The translations under genes and the position numbers were made by a program. The notes under the pieces are model-generated. The model worked only from the letters and a program-made list of their open reading frames with translations. It was not told the DNA's origin and did not search any database. A DNA stretch of 28,348 nucleotides from JADJQU01 sp035490315 (GTDB lineage: Bacteria > Planctomycetota > UBA1135 > GCA-002686595), in contig DATHET010000062.1 in the NCBI GenBank assembly GCA_035490315.1, positions 1 to 28,348 of the forward strand, given 5' to 3'. Of this stretch, positions 1 to 6,755 are shown in pieces (position 1 is the first letter of the stretch; every line of letters begins with the position of its first letter).

Positions 1-93
1 GTCAGGTGAATTCGTCCGGAGTCGTGAGCCTCGCCTCGCCTGCGCGCGGCGCAGGCGAGGCGAGGCTCACGACTCCGGACGAATTCACCTGAC
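1..93. repeat. Long perfect palindrome, constant-arm/variable-core element (copy 1)
   Basis: Bases 1-45 are the exact reverse complement of 49-93, leaving a 3-nt centre. The element is cut by the window edge, since the right flank continues with TCC, which would extend the arm as in copy 2. The outer 27 nt (1-27 and 67-93) are identical to the outer arms of the second element at 16943-17048. The inner stem (28-45/49-66, CCTCG-rich) is unrelated to the core of the other copy. It lies directly 3' of the membrane-protein gene that ends at 96 on the minus strand. A TGA at 7-9 is placed as in copy 2, where it ends a plus-strand gene, so a plus-strand gene may also end here. As RNA it would form a hairpin of 45 bp or more and could act as a bidirectional terminator or mRNA 3' end. 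No transposase is nearby. The palindrome is certain; its function is not known. Confidence 0.9.
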
Positions 94-95
94 TC

Positions 96-776
96 CTAGA
101 CGTCCTCGCGCAGCATTTTCACCAGGCGGCGCCAGCCCCACCAGAGGAGGGCGAGCAGCAGGACGGCGGAAGCGGCGGTCACTTGCCAGTTGTTGATCAG
201 CTCTTGGCTCTTCGCGCCCAGGACCGCGGCCATCACGGCGAAAATCAGACCATTCGCGGCCGAGCCCACGGCGATCGCAAGCGTCGCTGACGTGCGCGAC
301 AATCCGACCAGTCGCGAGGCGAAACTTCCGGTGACTGCGCCGGAAGCGGGCAGGGGCAGGAAGACCCATAGCATCACGCCGGTCCAGGCCATGCGCTTCA
401 GCTTCGGAAACTTCGAGTAGGCCTCGTCCGTCTTCTGGTGCGTCTTGATCAGCCATGCGCCGAGACGCGGAATCCGCTCGAATTGCGGCAGGAACGTATT
501 GAGGACCAGCGCGATCAGGAGATCGAGGACGAAGATGTTGTACGAGATGCCCCACGGACCGAAGCCGTAAGGATTGTCCGCCTTGGCGCCGACGAAGATC
601 AGCCACTTGCCGACGATCTGAGCGGAGGCGGCGACCGCGGATGCGCGGCCCAGCGCCCCCCAACCTTCCCGCCAGACCAGGACAGCCAGCGAGACGATCG
701 CCAGGGTGACGCAGGCCACCGCGAACACCCGAAACCGGTGACGCTCCTTCGGAGACTCAGGCACGGGAACGGTCAT
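96..776 (-). CDS. Small multidrug export family (COG2426-like) membrane protein
   Basis: This encodes a hydrophobic protein of about 226 aa with roughly five to six membrane segments. The C-terminal half carries the motif LPLPASGAVTGSFAS followed by LVGLSR and another hydrophobic helix, as in the Sm_multidrug_ex family (PF06695, typically ...LPLPGTGAWTG...). That family is annotated as small multidrug exporters, but the substrate is poorly established. I chose the ATG at 776-774 (MTVPVPESPKER), which puts a short charged N-terminus before the first membrane helix. A longer open frame to 980 would overlap the divergent gene and adds no membrane-like sequence. The TAG stop lies 3 nt outside the copy-1 palindrome, which is the likely transcription end. 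The gene is divergent from the GDPD-like gene at 865. Family assignment is fairly good; function is uncertain. Confidence 0.7.
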   Translation of the reverse strand: MTVPVPESPKERHRFRVFAVACVTLAIVSLAVLVWREGWGALGRASAVAASAQIVGKWLIFVGAKADNPYGFGPWGISYNIFVLDLLIALVLNTFLPQFERIPRLGAWLIKTHQKTDEAYSKFPKLKRMAWTGVMLWVFLPLPASGAVTGSFASRLVGLSRTSATLAIAVGSAANGLIFAVMAAVLGAKSQELINNWQVTAASAVLLLALLWWGWRRLVKMLREDV

Positions 777-864
777 CGTGGTGGCAAAGGCGGCGCGCTC
801 GAAAGCGGCCGGACATTCTGAGCCCTTGCTTCGCCCAGACAAGTGCGGAGACTCATTCGCGATC

Positions 865-2379
865 ATGTTCCAGCGTGAGGACGGTCCGCTCCAGGTCGGC
901 GAGCTCGGCGAATCCGTGCCCGGTCCTCCGTGGATCCTGGGACGGCGCGGAGTTCCCTTGGTGGCTCCTGAGAACACCATGGCCTCGCTGAACGGCGCGA
1001 TGGAGATCGGCCTCGACGGTGTCTCCTACGAGCTGCGAGCCTGCGCCAGCGGCGAGCTCGTGCTGCTCGCCGACCCGACCCTCGATCGGACCAGCGACGC
1101 CCACGGGCTGGTCGCGACGCGGACTTTGCCTGAGCTCGCCGGAGTCGACGCGGGTTCCTGGTTCCATCGCCGGTTCGCCAGCGAGCCCCTGGCGCTGCTC
1201 GAAGAGGCCCTGGCCCTCGACGGTCCCGCGCCGGGCGTCAAGCCGATGCACGTGATCGAGCTCGCGGCGCCTCAGCTCGTCGAAGAGCTGTCGCGGGTGC
1301 TCGAAGGCAGCGATCGGCGTCTGTCGGTGCGCGTGGCTTCGCGCAACCGCGCCGTGTGCATCGAAGCACGCGACCTGGGATTATCGGCGATGCACCTGTG
1401 CGCCAGCGCCGACCACGACGAGCTGGCCTTCGCGCGCGACGAGCGCATCGCCGCCGTCGGCGTGCACGGCGGCTGGCAAGGGGCGGCGGCGAGCGAGAGC
1501 TGGCCCTGCGAGCGCTGGGCTCTCGCCGTCGACGATCCCGACCTGCTCTTGCGCTGCGCTCGCGCGCCGGTGCTCGGGCTTTCGACTCGCGAGCCGCTGC
1601 GCGCCTTGGCGGCCCGCGCACTGGCGCGTTTCGCTCCCGAGGACGAGGGAGGCTGGCCGATCTCGCCGATCGAGCTGGCCCTGGGCAGCTCGAATGCGCT
1701 GAATCCATCCGGCTCCACCGCGAGCGGGGAGTGGGCCGGCGCCTGGAGCGTCGAGGCCAGGCTGCGCAACCCTTTCGGATGGCCGGTCAGCGTCAGCCTG
1801 GGTCTTTCGATCCGCCGCGGTGCCTTCGACGTCGAAGGCCTGCCAGCGCAGCTCGAGCTCGCTCCGGGCGAAGAATCGAAGATTTCTTTTCGGCTGAGCG
1901 GCGGCTCCTGGAGCCCCGGCGGCGATCCCTTGCTGGTCGCCGCAATGCGCTGGCAGCGCGGACCGGGCAGACCCGAGGAGCGGATCTTCTTCGACACGCC
2001 GCTCGCTCGCGTGCGCCGCGCGCGACTCGACTCGGGCGCGCTGCGCCTGATGCTCCTGCGCGAGCGGCCGGGCGATCCGCCGGCGAGCGTGACGGTCAAA
2101 GCCCGCCGCGACGCGCTGGCGGTCACGATCGAGACCGCGGGCGGCTTGAGCGATGCGGAGCTGCTCGTCAACCTCGAAGGCGCGCGCTATCGCGGCGGAT
2201 CTCGCCTGCAGCTCGAGCTTCCGCGCGATGCTCGCTCGCGCGCGAATGGGATCGCTTTTTCCGTCGGCCTCCATGGGCGCGAGGGCAAGCAGGAGCGCCT
2301 GCGCCGCTGGGCCGGCGGACTGCCGGACGAATGGGAGGGTGGGGCGCCGGGCCGGCTGGTGCTCGAACAGCGCGCCTGA
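865..2379 (+). CDS. GDPD-fold protein with degenerate active site, plus C-terminal beta-rich region
   Basis: About 504 aa. The N-terminal ~240 residues follow the glycerophosphodiester phosphodiesterase barrel pattern: ILGRRG, APENTMASLNGAME, GLDGVSYELRA, LADPTLDRTS, ELAGVDAGSWF, and a closing GLSTREPLRALA strand. The family catalytic positions are changed. The HRG histidine is R27, the second metal ligand of the E-x-D pair is R58 (E56 is kept), and the HD histidine is A69. E36 of PENT remains. It is therefore probably a pseudoenzyme or has a different chemistry. The C-terminal ~250 residues look like one or two Ig-like/beta-sandwich segments (WSVEARLRNPFGWPVSVSLGL, then LELAPGEES) and I do not recognise them further. 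There is no signal peptide. The start is the ATG at 865; a GTG at 778 would overlap the divergent gene. The next feature is selC. Confidence 0.7.
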   Translation: MFQREDGPLQVGELGESVPGPPWILGRRGVPLVAPENTMASLNGAMEIGLDGVSYELRACASGELVLLADPTLDRTSDAHGLVATRTLPELAGVDAGSWFHRRFASEPLALLEEALALDGPAPGVKPMHVIELAAPQLVEELSRVLEGSDRRLSVRVASRNRAVCIEARDLGLSAMHLCASADHDELAFARDERIAAVGVHGGWQGAAASESWPCERWALAVDDPDLLLRCARAPVLGLSTREPLRALAARALARFAPEDEGGWPISPIELALGSSNALNPSGSTASGEWAGAWSVEARLRNPFGWPVSVSLGLSIRRGAFDVEGLPAQLELAPGEESKISFRLSGGSWSPGGDPLLVAAMRWQRGPGRPEERIFFDTPLARVRRARLDSGALRLMLLRERPGDPPASVTVKARRDALAVTIETAGGLSDAELLVNLEGARYRGGSRLQLELPRDARSRANGIAFSVGLHGREGKQERLRRWAGGLPDEWEGGAPGRLVLEQRA

Positions 2380-2413
2380 TCCGCCGCTGCGCACGGTCCG
2401 CGCAACAGAACGA

Positions 2414-2444
2414 TTGCAAGGCCGCGCGCCGGCTGCTCCACTAG
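2414..2444 (+). promoter_or_regulatory. Weak candidate promoter for selC
   Basis: TTGCAA at 2414-2419 resembles a -35 box. CACTAG (2439-2444) could be a poor -10 box at a 19-nt spacing, 18 nt before the tRNA 5' end. The match is weak and was picked only because of its position; the upstream gene could also read through into selC. Confidence 0.2.
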
Positions 2445-2461
2445 CGCGGTCCAGCTCGAGC

Positions 2462-2559
2462 GGGAGCGGATCGGTGCTGGTGTGCTGCCCGGTCTTCAAA
2501 GCCGGTTGGGTTCCGTGAACAGCGGGACCGGTGGGTTCGATTCCCATGCGCTCCCGCCA
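2462..2559 (+). tRNA. selC: tRNA-Sec (anticodon TCA), CCA encoded
   Basis: The sequence folds as a bacterial 8/5-type selenocysteine tRNA. The acceptor is 2462-2469 with 2548-2555 (7 pairs plus a G-G at the eighth position). The D-stem is the 6-bp, 4-nt-loop form typical of tRNA-Sec (2472-2477 with 2482-2487, including wobbles). The anticodon stem is 2489-2493/2501-2505 with loop CTTCAAA, so the anticodon is TCA at 2496-2498. A long variable arm follows with a 7-bp stem (2509-2515/2523-2529). The T arm is 2531-2535/2543-2547 with loop TTCGATT. The discriminator is G2556 and CCA is encoded at 2557-2559. The loop CTTCAAA is the same as in E. coli selC. The gene implies UGA recoding in this genome, but selA, selB and selD are not in the window. 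The total length, long variable arm and 6-bp D-stem exclude a Leu/Ser tRNA or a suppressor. Confidence 0.95.
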
Positions 2560-2610
2560 TTCCATTCGAGTTCCAAAGCCCGGCCCGATGGTCCACGCGC
2601 GAGTCTCGAC

Positions 2611-3603
2611 TTGATCGTTCGGCCCTATGAACCCGGCGACGAGGCCGCGATCCTGCGCGCGCACAACCAGGTCTTCGCGCACGTCGACCCGACCCAGCCG
2701 GCGAAATCCCTCGCACTCTGGCGCTGGCAATTCGCGCGCAATCCGGCCGGATCACGGATCGTGATCGCTCTCGACGACGAAGGACGGGTTCAGGGCCAAT
2801 ACGCCGGCCTGCGGCAGCGCGTGCACTCGGAAGTCGGCGCCGTGCACTTCACGCAATCGGTCGATTCGATGCACACGCGAAGCACGAGCCCGGGTCTTGC
2901 GCGGGCCAGCGCCTTCGTCCGCGCGGGAGAGGAGTACGCGCGACGCTTTTGCGGCGCCGAGCCCGAGCTCGACCAGGTCATGTTCGGCCTCGCGATCCCC
3001 AGCGCCTGGCGCGTCGGTTCCAGGCGCCTCGGTTACGAGCACCTGCGCACGATTTCCGTGCTCGCCGCGCCTGTGCTGGCCGCCGCGGAGGAGATCGGCG
3101 GCAACTGGAGCGTCGAGAGCGCGGATCGCTGTCCGGACGATGTCGCGGAGCTTTTTTCCACGCTCGTTCCTGATCGCTCGCTGATCGGTGTGCGCGACGC
3201 CGAGACCATGAACTGGCGCTTTGCCGAGCATCCCGAGCATCGCTACCTCTTCGGCGTGGTGCGCGAGCGCGGCCGGCTGCGCGCGCTCGGCGTGTTCCGC
3301 CGCGGCAGTTTCGCGGGCCTCGAGGGCGGACTGGTCTGCGACTGGCTCGCTCCCGCCGCGGACGAAGACGCGCAGCGCGCGCTCGCCGCTTGGTTCGGCG
3401 CGCGGACTCGCGAGAGCGGAGCTGCGCAATGGATCGCGCTCTTCCCCGACACCGCGCCGGAGTGGCTCGCCTTCCAGCGCCGCGGATTCCGCCTATTTCC
3501 GACCGAGTACATCCTGGCGACGCGCAGCTTCCGCGCGCCCTTCGATCGCGACTACCTGTTCTGGCGCTGGTTCTACACGCTGGGTGACACGGACCTCGTC
3601 TGA
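2611..3603 (+). CDS. GNAT-like acetyltransferase (first of a tandem pair)
   Basis: About 330 aa. It opens with VRPYEPGDEAAILRAHNQVF, a typical GNAT N-terminal strand-helix, then has LWRWQFARNPAGS, GQYAGLRQRV, a central MNWRFAEHPEHRY and a C-terminal GFRLFPTEY. The arrangement is a divergent two-lobed GNAT of the kind annotated as 'GNAT family N-acetyltransferase' in Planctomycetes and Myxococcota; the substrate is unknown. It is clearly paralogous to the next gene: both share the WRW/F-x-NPAG, NWRFA-HP and ...GD(T/S)DLV C-terminal motifs. The frame stays open upstream into selC, so any start before 2560 would lie in the tRNA gene. The first reasonable start is TTG 2611, matching where the paralogue begins, but no strong Shine-Dalgarno precedes it. 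The stop overlaps the next start as TGATG. Confidence 0.7.
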   Translation: MIVRPYEPGDEAAILRAHNQVFAHVDPTQPAKSLALWRWQFARNPAGSRIVIALDDEGRVQGQYAGLRQRVHSEVGAVHFTQSVDSMHTRSTSPGLARASAFVRAGEEYARRFCGAEPELDQVMFGLAIPSAWRVGSRRLGYEHLRTISVLAAPVLAAAEEIGGNWSVESADRCPDDVAELFSTLVPDRSLIGVRDAETMNWRFAEHPEHRYLFGVVRERGRLRALGVFRRGSFAGLEGGLVCDWLAPAADEDAQRALAAWFGARTRESGAAQWIALFPDTAPEWLAFQRRGFRLFPTEYILATRSFRAPFDRDYLFWRWFYTLGDTDLV

Positions 3604-4604
3604 TGGACGACTTCGAGATCCGCGCCCTGCGCCCGGGCGACGAGCACTCGCTGCTCGCCACGTTCAACCTGGTCTTTGCCGCGGGCAATCCGGGCTTCAC
3701 GCCGCGCACGATCGAAGAGTGGCGCTGGGCTTTCGAGCGCAATCCCGCCGGCCAGCGCGTCTTCGTCGCCCTGCACCGAGGAGAAGTCGTCGCGCAATAC
3801 GCGGCCCTTCCGCAACAGGTGTGGGTCGACGGGAATCGGCATGTCTTCGCGCAGATCGTCGACTCGATGGTCCATCCCGCGCACCGCGCGCACGGCGATC
3901 GACCGAGTCTGTTCCTGGAAACAGCGCGCGCGTTTTTCGCGGAGTACGGCGGCCCCGACAAGGACTGGGTCCACTACGGCTGGCCGATCGGCAGGGCCTT
4001 GAGCCTGGGCGAGAAGCATCTGGAATACGGCACGCTGCGCACGCAACTCGTGCTGCTGCGCGAGCTCGATGCCCAGAGGTCAGGATCCGCGCCGTCGCGA
4101 TCGATCGAGATTGCGCAGCTCTCGCGCTTCGACCACCGCGCGAAGTGGCTGTGGGATCGCTGCGCCGACAGCCTGCGCGCGAGCGCGATCCGGGACGCGG
4201 CTTACTTGAACTGGCGCTTCGCCGACCATCCGCGCCAACGCTACGCGATGCACGCCGCGCGCGATGAATCGGGAAATCTGCTCGGCTTGTGCGTCGCGCG
4301 GCCCGCCGATCTCGTGCAGAAGGACCTGTGGTGCATCGCCGAATGGCTGGTTCCGCCCGGCGAGCTCGAGCTGGCTCAGGCGCTGCTCGAGACGACGACG
4401 GAAGCTGCGCGCCAGGCCGGCGCGCGGGCGATCGCCTGGATCTGTCCGGAGTGGTCGGACTGGCATCGCTGGTTCCAGGACCAGGGTTTCCTCGCCCATC
4501 CGACGCCGTACCGCACCGTCGCGCGAGCCTTCCAACGCCGCTTCGATCTGCACTGGTTGCGCTCGAGCTGGTGGTACCAGTGGGGCGATTCCGACCTGGT
4601 CTGA
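3603..4604 (+). CDS. GNAT-like acetyltransferase (second of a tandem pair)
   Basis: 333 aa, starting at ATG 3603, whose A is the last base of the preceding TGA, so translational coupling is likely. It begins IRALRPGDEHSLLATFNLVF and has WRWAFERNPAGQRVFVAL, VDSMVHPAHRAHG (the region where GNATs bind acetyl-CoA), AYLNWRFADHPRQRY and a C-terminal WWYQWGDSDLV. It aligns end to end with the previous protein, so the two arose by tandem duplication and have diverged considerably. Both may work as one heteromer or on related substrates; nothing in the context names a substrate. It is probably cytoplasmic, as no signal or membrane segments are seen. A GC-rich hairpin follows 16 nt after the stop. Confidence 0.7.
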   Translation: MDDFEIRALRPGDEHSLLATFNLVFAAGNPGFTPRTIEEWRWAFERNPAGQRVFVALHRGEVVAQYAALPQQVWVDGNRHVFAQIVDSMVHPAHRAHGDRPSLFLETARAFFAEYGGPDKDWVHYGWPIGRALSLGEKHLEYGTLRTQLVLLRELDAQRSGSAPSRSIEIAQLSRFDHRAKWLWDRCADSLRASAIRDAAYLNWRFADHPRQRYAMHAARDESGNLLGLCVARPADLVQKDLWCIAEWLVPPGELELAQALLETTTEAARQAGARAIAWICPEWSDWHRWFQDQGFLAHPTPYRTVARAFQRRFDLHWLRSSWWYQWGDSDLV

Positions 4605-4620
4605 TGCGCTCCTTGGACGC

Positions 4621-4655
4621 GCGCGCGGACTCGTCTGGAATAGAAGTCCGCGCGC
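4621..4655 (+). terminator. GC-rich hairpin between the GNAT pair and the NfeD operon
   Basis: GCGCGCGGACT (4621-4631) pairs perfectly with AGTCCGCGCGC (4645-4655) across a 13-nt loop. There is no T-run after it (AAGCTATAAG follows), so it is not a classic intrinsic terminator. It may attenuate read-through from the GNAT genes or protect the 3' end. It is unrelated in sequence to the two long palindromes. Confidence 0.5.
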
Positions 4656-4689
4656 AAGCTATAAGAGATGCGTGGAGGCCTCTTTCCCG

Positions 4690-6240
4690 GTGACCCGAAT
4701 CGATTCGTTGCGCAGCCATGGGCTGCGACCTTGGATCGTCGTTTTCGCCTGGCTGGCGGCGATCTGTTTCGCGAGCGCGAGTCCGCTCCTGGCCCGCGCT
4801 CAAGTCGACGTGGAAAAGCCGCTCGTCCAGCCCGCCGCGGCCGAAGTCGTGCACATCAAGATCTCCGGGCCGCTCGACGAGGGTACTCAGAGCTTGTTGC
4901 GCCGCGCGATCGAGCGCGCGAAGTCCGGCCCGGGCACTCTGGTGATCGAGCTCGACACTCCGGGCGGTCAGGTCGAGCTGATGTACAAGCTCGCTTCGCA
5001 GCTCGCGGACGCGAACAAGGACGGCGTGCTGACGATTGCCTGGGTCCACGACCGTGCCTATTCCGCCGGCGCGCTGGTCGCCCTGGCCTGCCAGCGGATC
5101 TACATGCGCACCCAGGGCGTGATCGGCGCGGCCTCGGTCGTCGAAATTCGAGACGGCTCGATCCAATCGATTCAGGATCCTGACGTCGCCGCGAAGTGGA
5201 GCGCCGCGGTGCGCTCCGAATTCCGCGCCTATGCCGAATCCCACCACCGGCCTGCGGCCCTGGCCGAGGCCATGGTCGACCGCATGGTCGGCGCCAAGCA
5301 GGTGCGCACCAGGGATGGCGAGCTGCGCATCGTCACGGTGGGGGAGTTCGACGAGCTGCGCGAAGGGGACAGCGGTGTGCAGTTCGTGAAAACCATCGCC
5401 GATCGCGGCAGCCTGGTCGCGCTCAGCGGCACGGAGGCTGTTCTCTTCGGACTCGCCGACGGCATCGCCGATTCGCTGGACGCGGTGCTCGCCATGGTCG
5501 GGATGGGCGGAGCGACTCTGGTTCCGATCGAGCGCGCTCGCTCCGAAGACCTCGCCACCTGGCTCTCCGCGGTCAACACGATCCTGATCGGCATCGGCGT
5601 GATGGCCTTGATCGCCGAATTCAAGACGCCGGGCTTCGGACTCGCGGGCGGCGTGGCGATCGTCTGTTTCGCCCTGGCCTTGTTCGGGGATTACCTGGTC
5701 GGCCTGGCCGATGTGCCGCACCTGGTCGCGGTCGGGCTGGGACTCGCGCTGGTCGCGGTTGAATTGTTCCTGCTGCCCGGCGCGATCTGGCCCGGAGCGA
5801 TCGGCGCGATTCTGGTCGTCGGCGGTCTCGCCTTCGCACAGATGGGCTCGGGCTTCTTCTCCTCGCCCTTCGGTCGCGAGATCGCGCTGGACAGCGCGCT
5901 CGAATTGATGGCGGGCATCGTGGTCGCGATCGGTCTCGGCGCCTTGATCTCGCGCTACCTGCCACAGACTCCGCTGGTCGGACGACTGGTGCAGGGACCG
6001 ACCCCGGCCTTCGCCGGCGGAGCTCCCGCGCGGGAATTCGTGCGCGCACCCGAGCTCGGCGAGCAGGGCGTCGCGCTGACGCCGCTGCGCCCGGTTGGCA
6101 AGGTGCGACTTTCCAAGCACGGCGACGAAGTCGAGGCGCGCTCCTCGGGCCTCGTGATCGACGCCGGCACGAGCGTGCGCGTGGTGACGGTCGAAGGCCT
6201 GCGCGCCGTGGTCGAGCCCGATGCGGAGCGTGGCGCATGA
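4690..6240 (+). CDS. NfeD-family membrane-bound serine protease (long NfeD, ClpP-like)
   Basis: About 516 aa. An N-terminal signal/anchor (PWIVVFAWLAAICFASASPLLARA) is followed by a ClpP/crotonase-fold protease domain: GTLVIELDTPGG, then DRAYSAGALVALAC with likely nucleophile S125, and GVIGAASV. The likely general base is K169 in VAAKWSAAVRSEF. Then come four or so membrane helices (residues ~295-425) and an NfeD OB-fold tail (ALTPLRPVGKVRL...VVTVEGLRAVV). In characterised relatives such as PH1510, Ser-Lys pairs of this kind cleave hydrophobic stomatin C-termini. That fits the flotillin-like gene downstream, though FloA is not a proven substrate here. I chose GTG 4690 because GGAGG (4674-4678) precedes it at 11 nt; GTG 4672 is the alternative. 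The stop overlaps the next start by ATGA. Confidence 0.88.
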   Translation: MTRIDSLRSHGLRPWIVVFAWLAAICFASASPLLARAQVDVEKPLVQPAAAEVVHIKISGPLDEGTQSLLRRAIERAKSGPGTLVIELDTPGGQVELMYKLASQLADANKDGVLTIAWVHDRAYSAGALVALACQRIYMRTQGVIGAASVVEIRDGSIQSIQDPDVAAKWSAAVRSEFRAYAESHHRPAALAEAMVDRMVGAKQVRTRDGELRIVTVGEFDELREGDSGVQFVKTIADRGSLVALSGTEAVLFGLADGIADSLDAVLAMVGMGGATLVPIERARSEDLATWLSAVNTILIGIGVMALIAEFKTPGFGLAGGVAIVCFALALFGDYLVGLADVPHLVAVGLGLALVAVELFLLPGAIWPGAIGAILVVGGLAFAQMGSGFFSSPFGREIALDSALELMAGIVVAIGLGALISRYLPQTPLVGRLVQGPTPAFAGGAPAREFVRAPELGEQGVALTPLRPVGKVRLSKHGDEVEARSSGLVIDAGTSVRVVTVEGLRAVVEPDAERGA

Positions 6241-6755
6241 GCCTGGCCCTGCCGATCCTGCTCATCGCCCTCGGCATCGTGTTCGTGTTCGCCGAGGTGT
6301 TCTTCGTCAGCTTCGGGATCCTGGCCGTGTGCGCCGCGGCTTCGTTCATCGGCGCCTGCGTCAGCGCCTTCGCGATCTCGACCCAGGTCGGCGTGTACTT
6401 CCTCGTCGCGGTGGCTCTGCTCGCTCCGGTGGCGGTGCTGCTCGCGTTCCATCTCTTCCCGCGCTCGCCGCTCGGTCGCCACTTCGTCGCGCGCGGCCTG
6501 TCCTTCGATTCGCAGAAGAACTACGAGGAGCGCGATCTCGCGATCCTCGGTCATGCCGGCGTCGCCGAGGGGCCGCTGCGGCCCGCGGGGATCGCGCGCA
6601 TCGGCGGCCGTCGCGTCGACGTCGTCACCCGCGGCGAGTTGATCGACCACGGTGAACCCATCCAAGTGCTCGAGATTTCCGGCAATCGCGTCGTCGTCGG
6701 ACGCGCGGCTCCGGTGTCGGCACAGCCCGCCCCATCGCAAACAGAAAGGTCCTGA
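6237..6755 (+). CDS. Short NfeD-like membrane protein
   Basis: 172 aa. Two or three hydrophobic helices (residues ~2-70) lead into a soluble OB-fold-like domain (~95-150): GHAGVAEGPLRPAGIARIGGRRVDVVTRGELIDHGEPIQVLEISGNRV. The segment G-x-A-x-(T/E)-x-LRPAG-x-(A/V) is the signature of the NfeD C-terminal domain. It lacks the protease domain, so it corresponds to the short NfeD partner found beside floA-type genes. It is coupled upstream (ATGA, 6237-6240) and downstream (TGATG, 6753-6757). The probable role is scaffolding of FloA membrane microdomains. Confidence 0.85.
   Translation: MSLALPILLIALGIVFVFAEVFFVSFGILAVCAAASFIGACVSAFAISTQVGVYFLVAVALLAPVAVLLAFHLFPRSPLGRHFVARGLSFDSQKNYEERDLAILGHAGVAEGPLRPAGIARIGGRRVDVVTRGELIDHGEPIQVLEISGNRVVVGRAAPVSAQPAPSQTERS

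Noticed and set aside
1..93. Assembly fold-back or adapter artefact explaining the palindromes.
   Set aside because: Flanking genes differ on the two sides of copy 2, and both flanking reading frames end sensibly. I cannot exclude it fully without reads, so it is listed as the refuting test.
2379..2461. Possible selenoprotein by read-through of the TGA ending the GDPD-like gene.
   Set aside because: The frame stays open past the TGA, but there is no Cys-aligned position, no conserved sequence after it and it runs into selC.
2482..2610. Upstream ATG and codons extending the first GNAT gene to the left.
   Set aside because: Most of this stretch is inside the tRNA-Sec gene, so the true start must be downstream.
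3697..6120. Very long open frame (about 800 codons) on the minus strand.
   Set aside because: It is antisense to the second GNAT gene and the NfeD protease, both strongly supported. Its sequence is low-complexity Arg/Ala/Gln, as expected from the complement of GC-rich codons.
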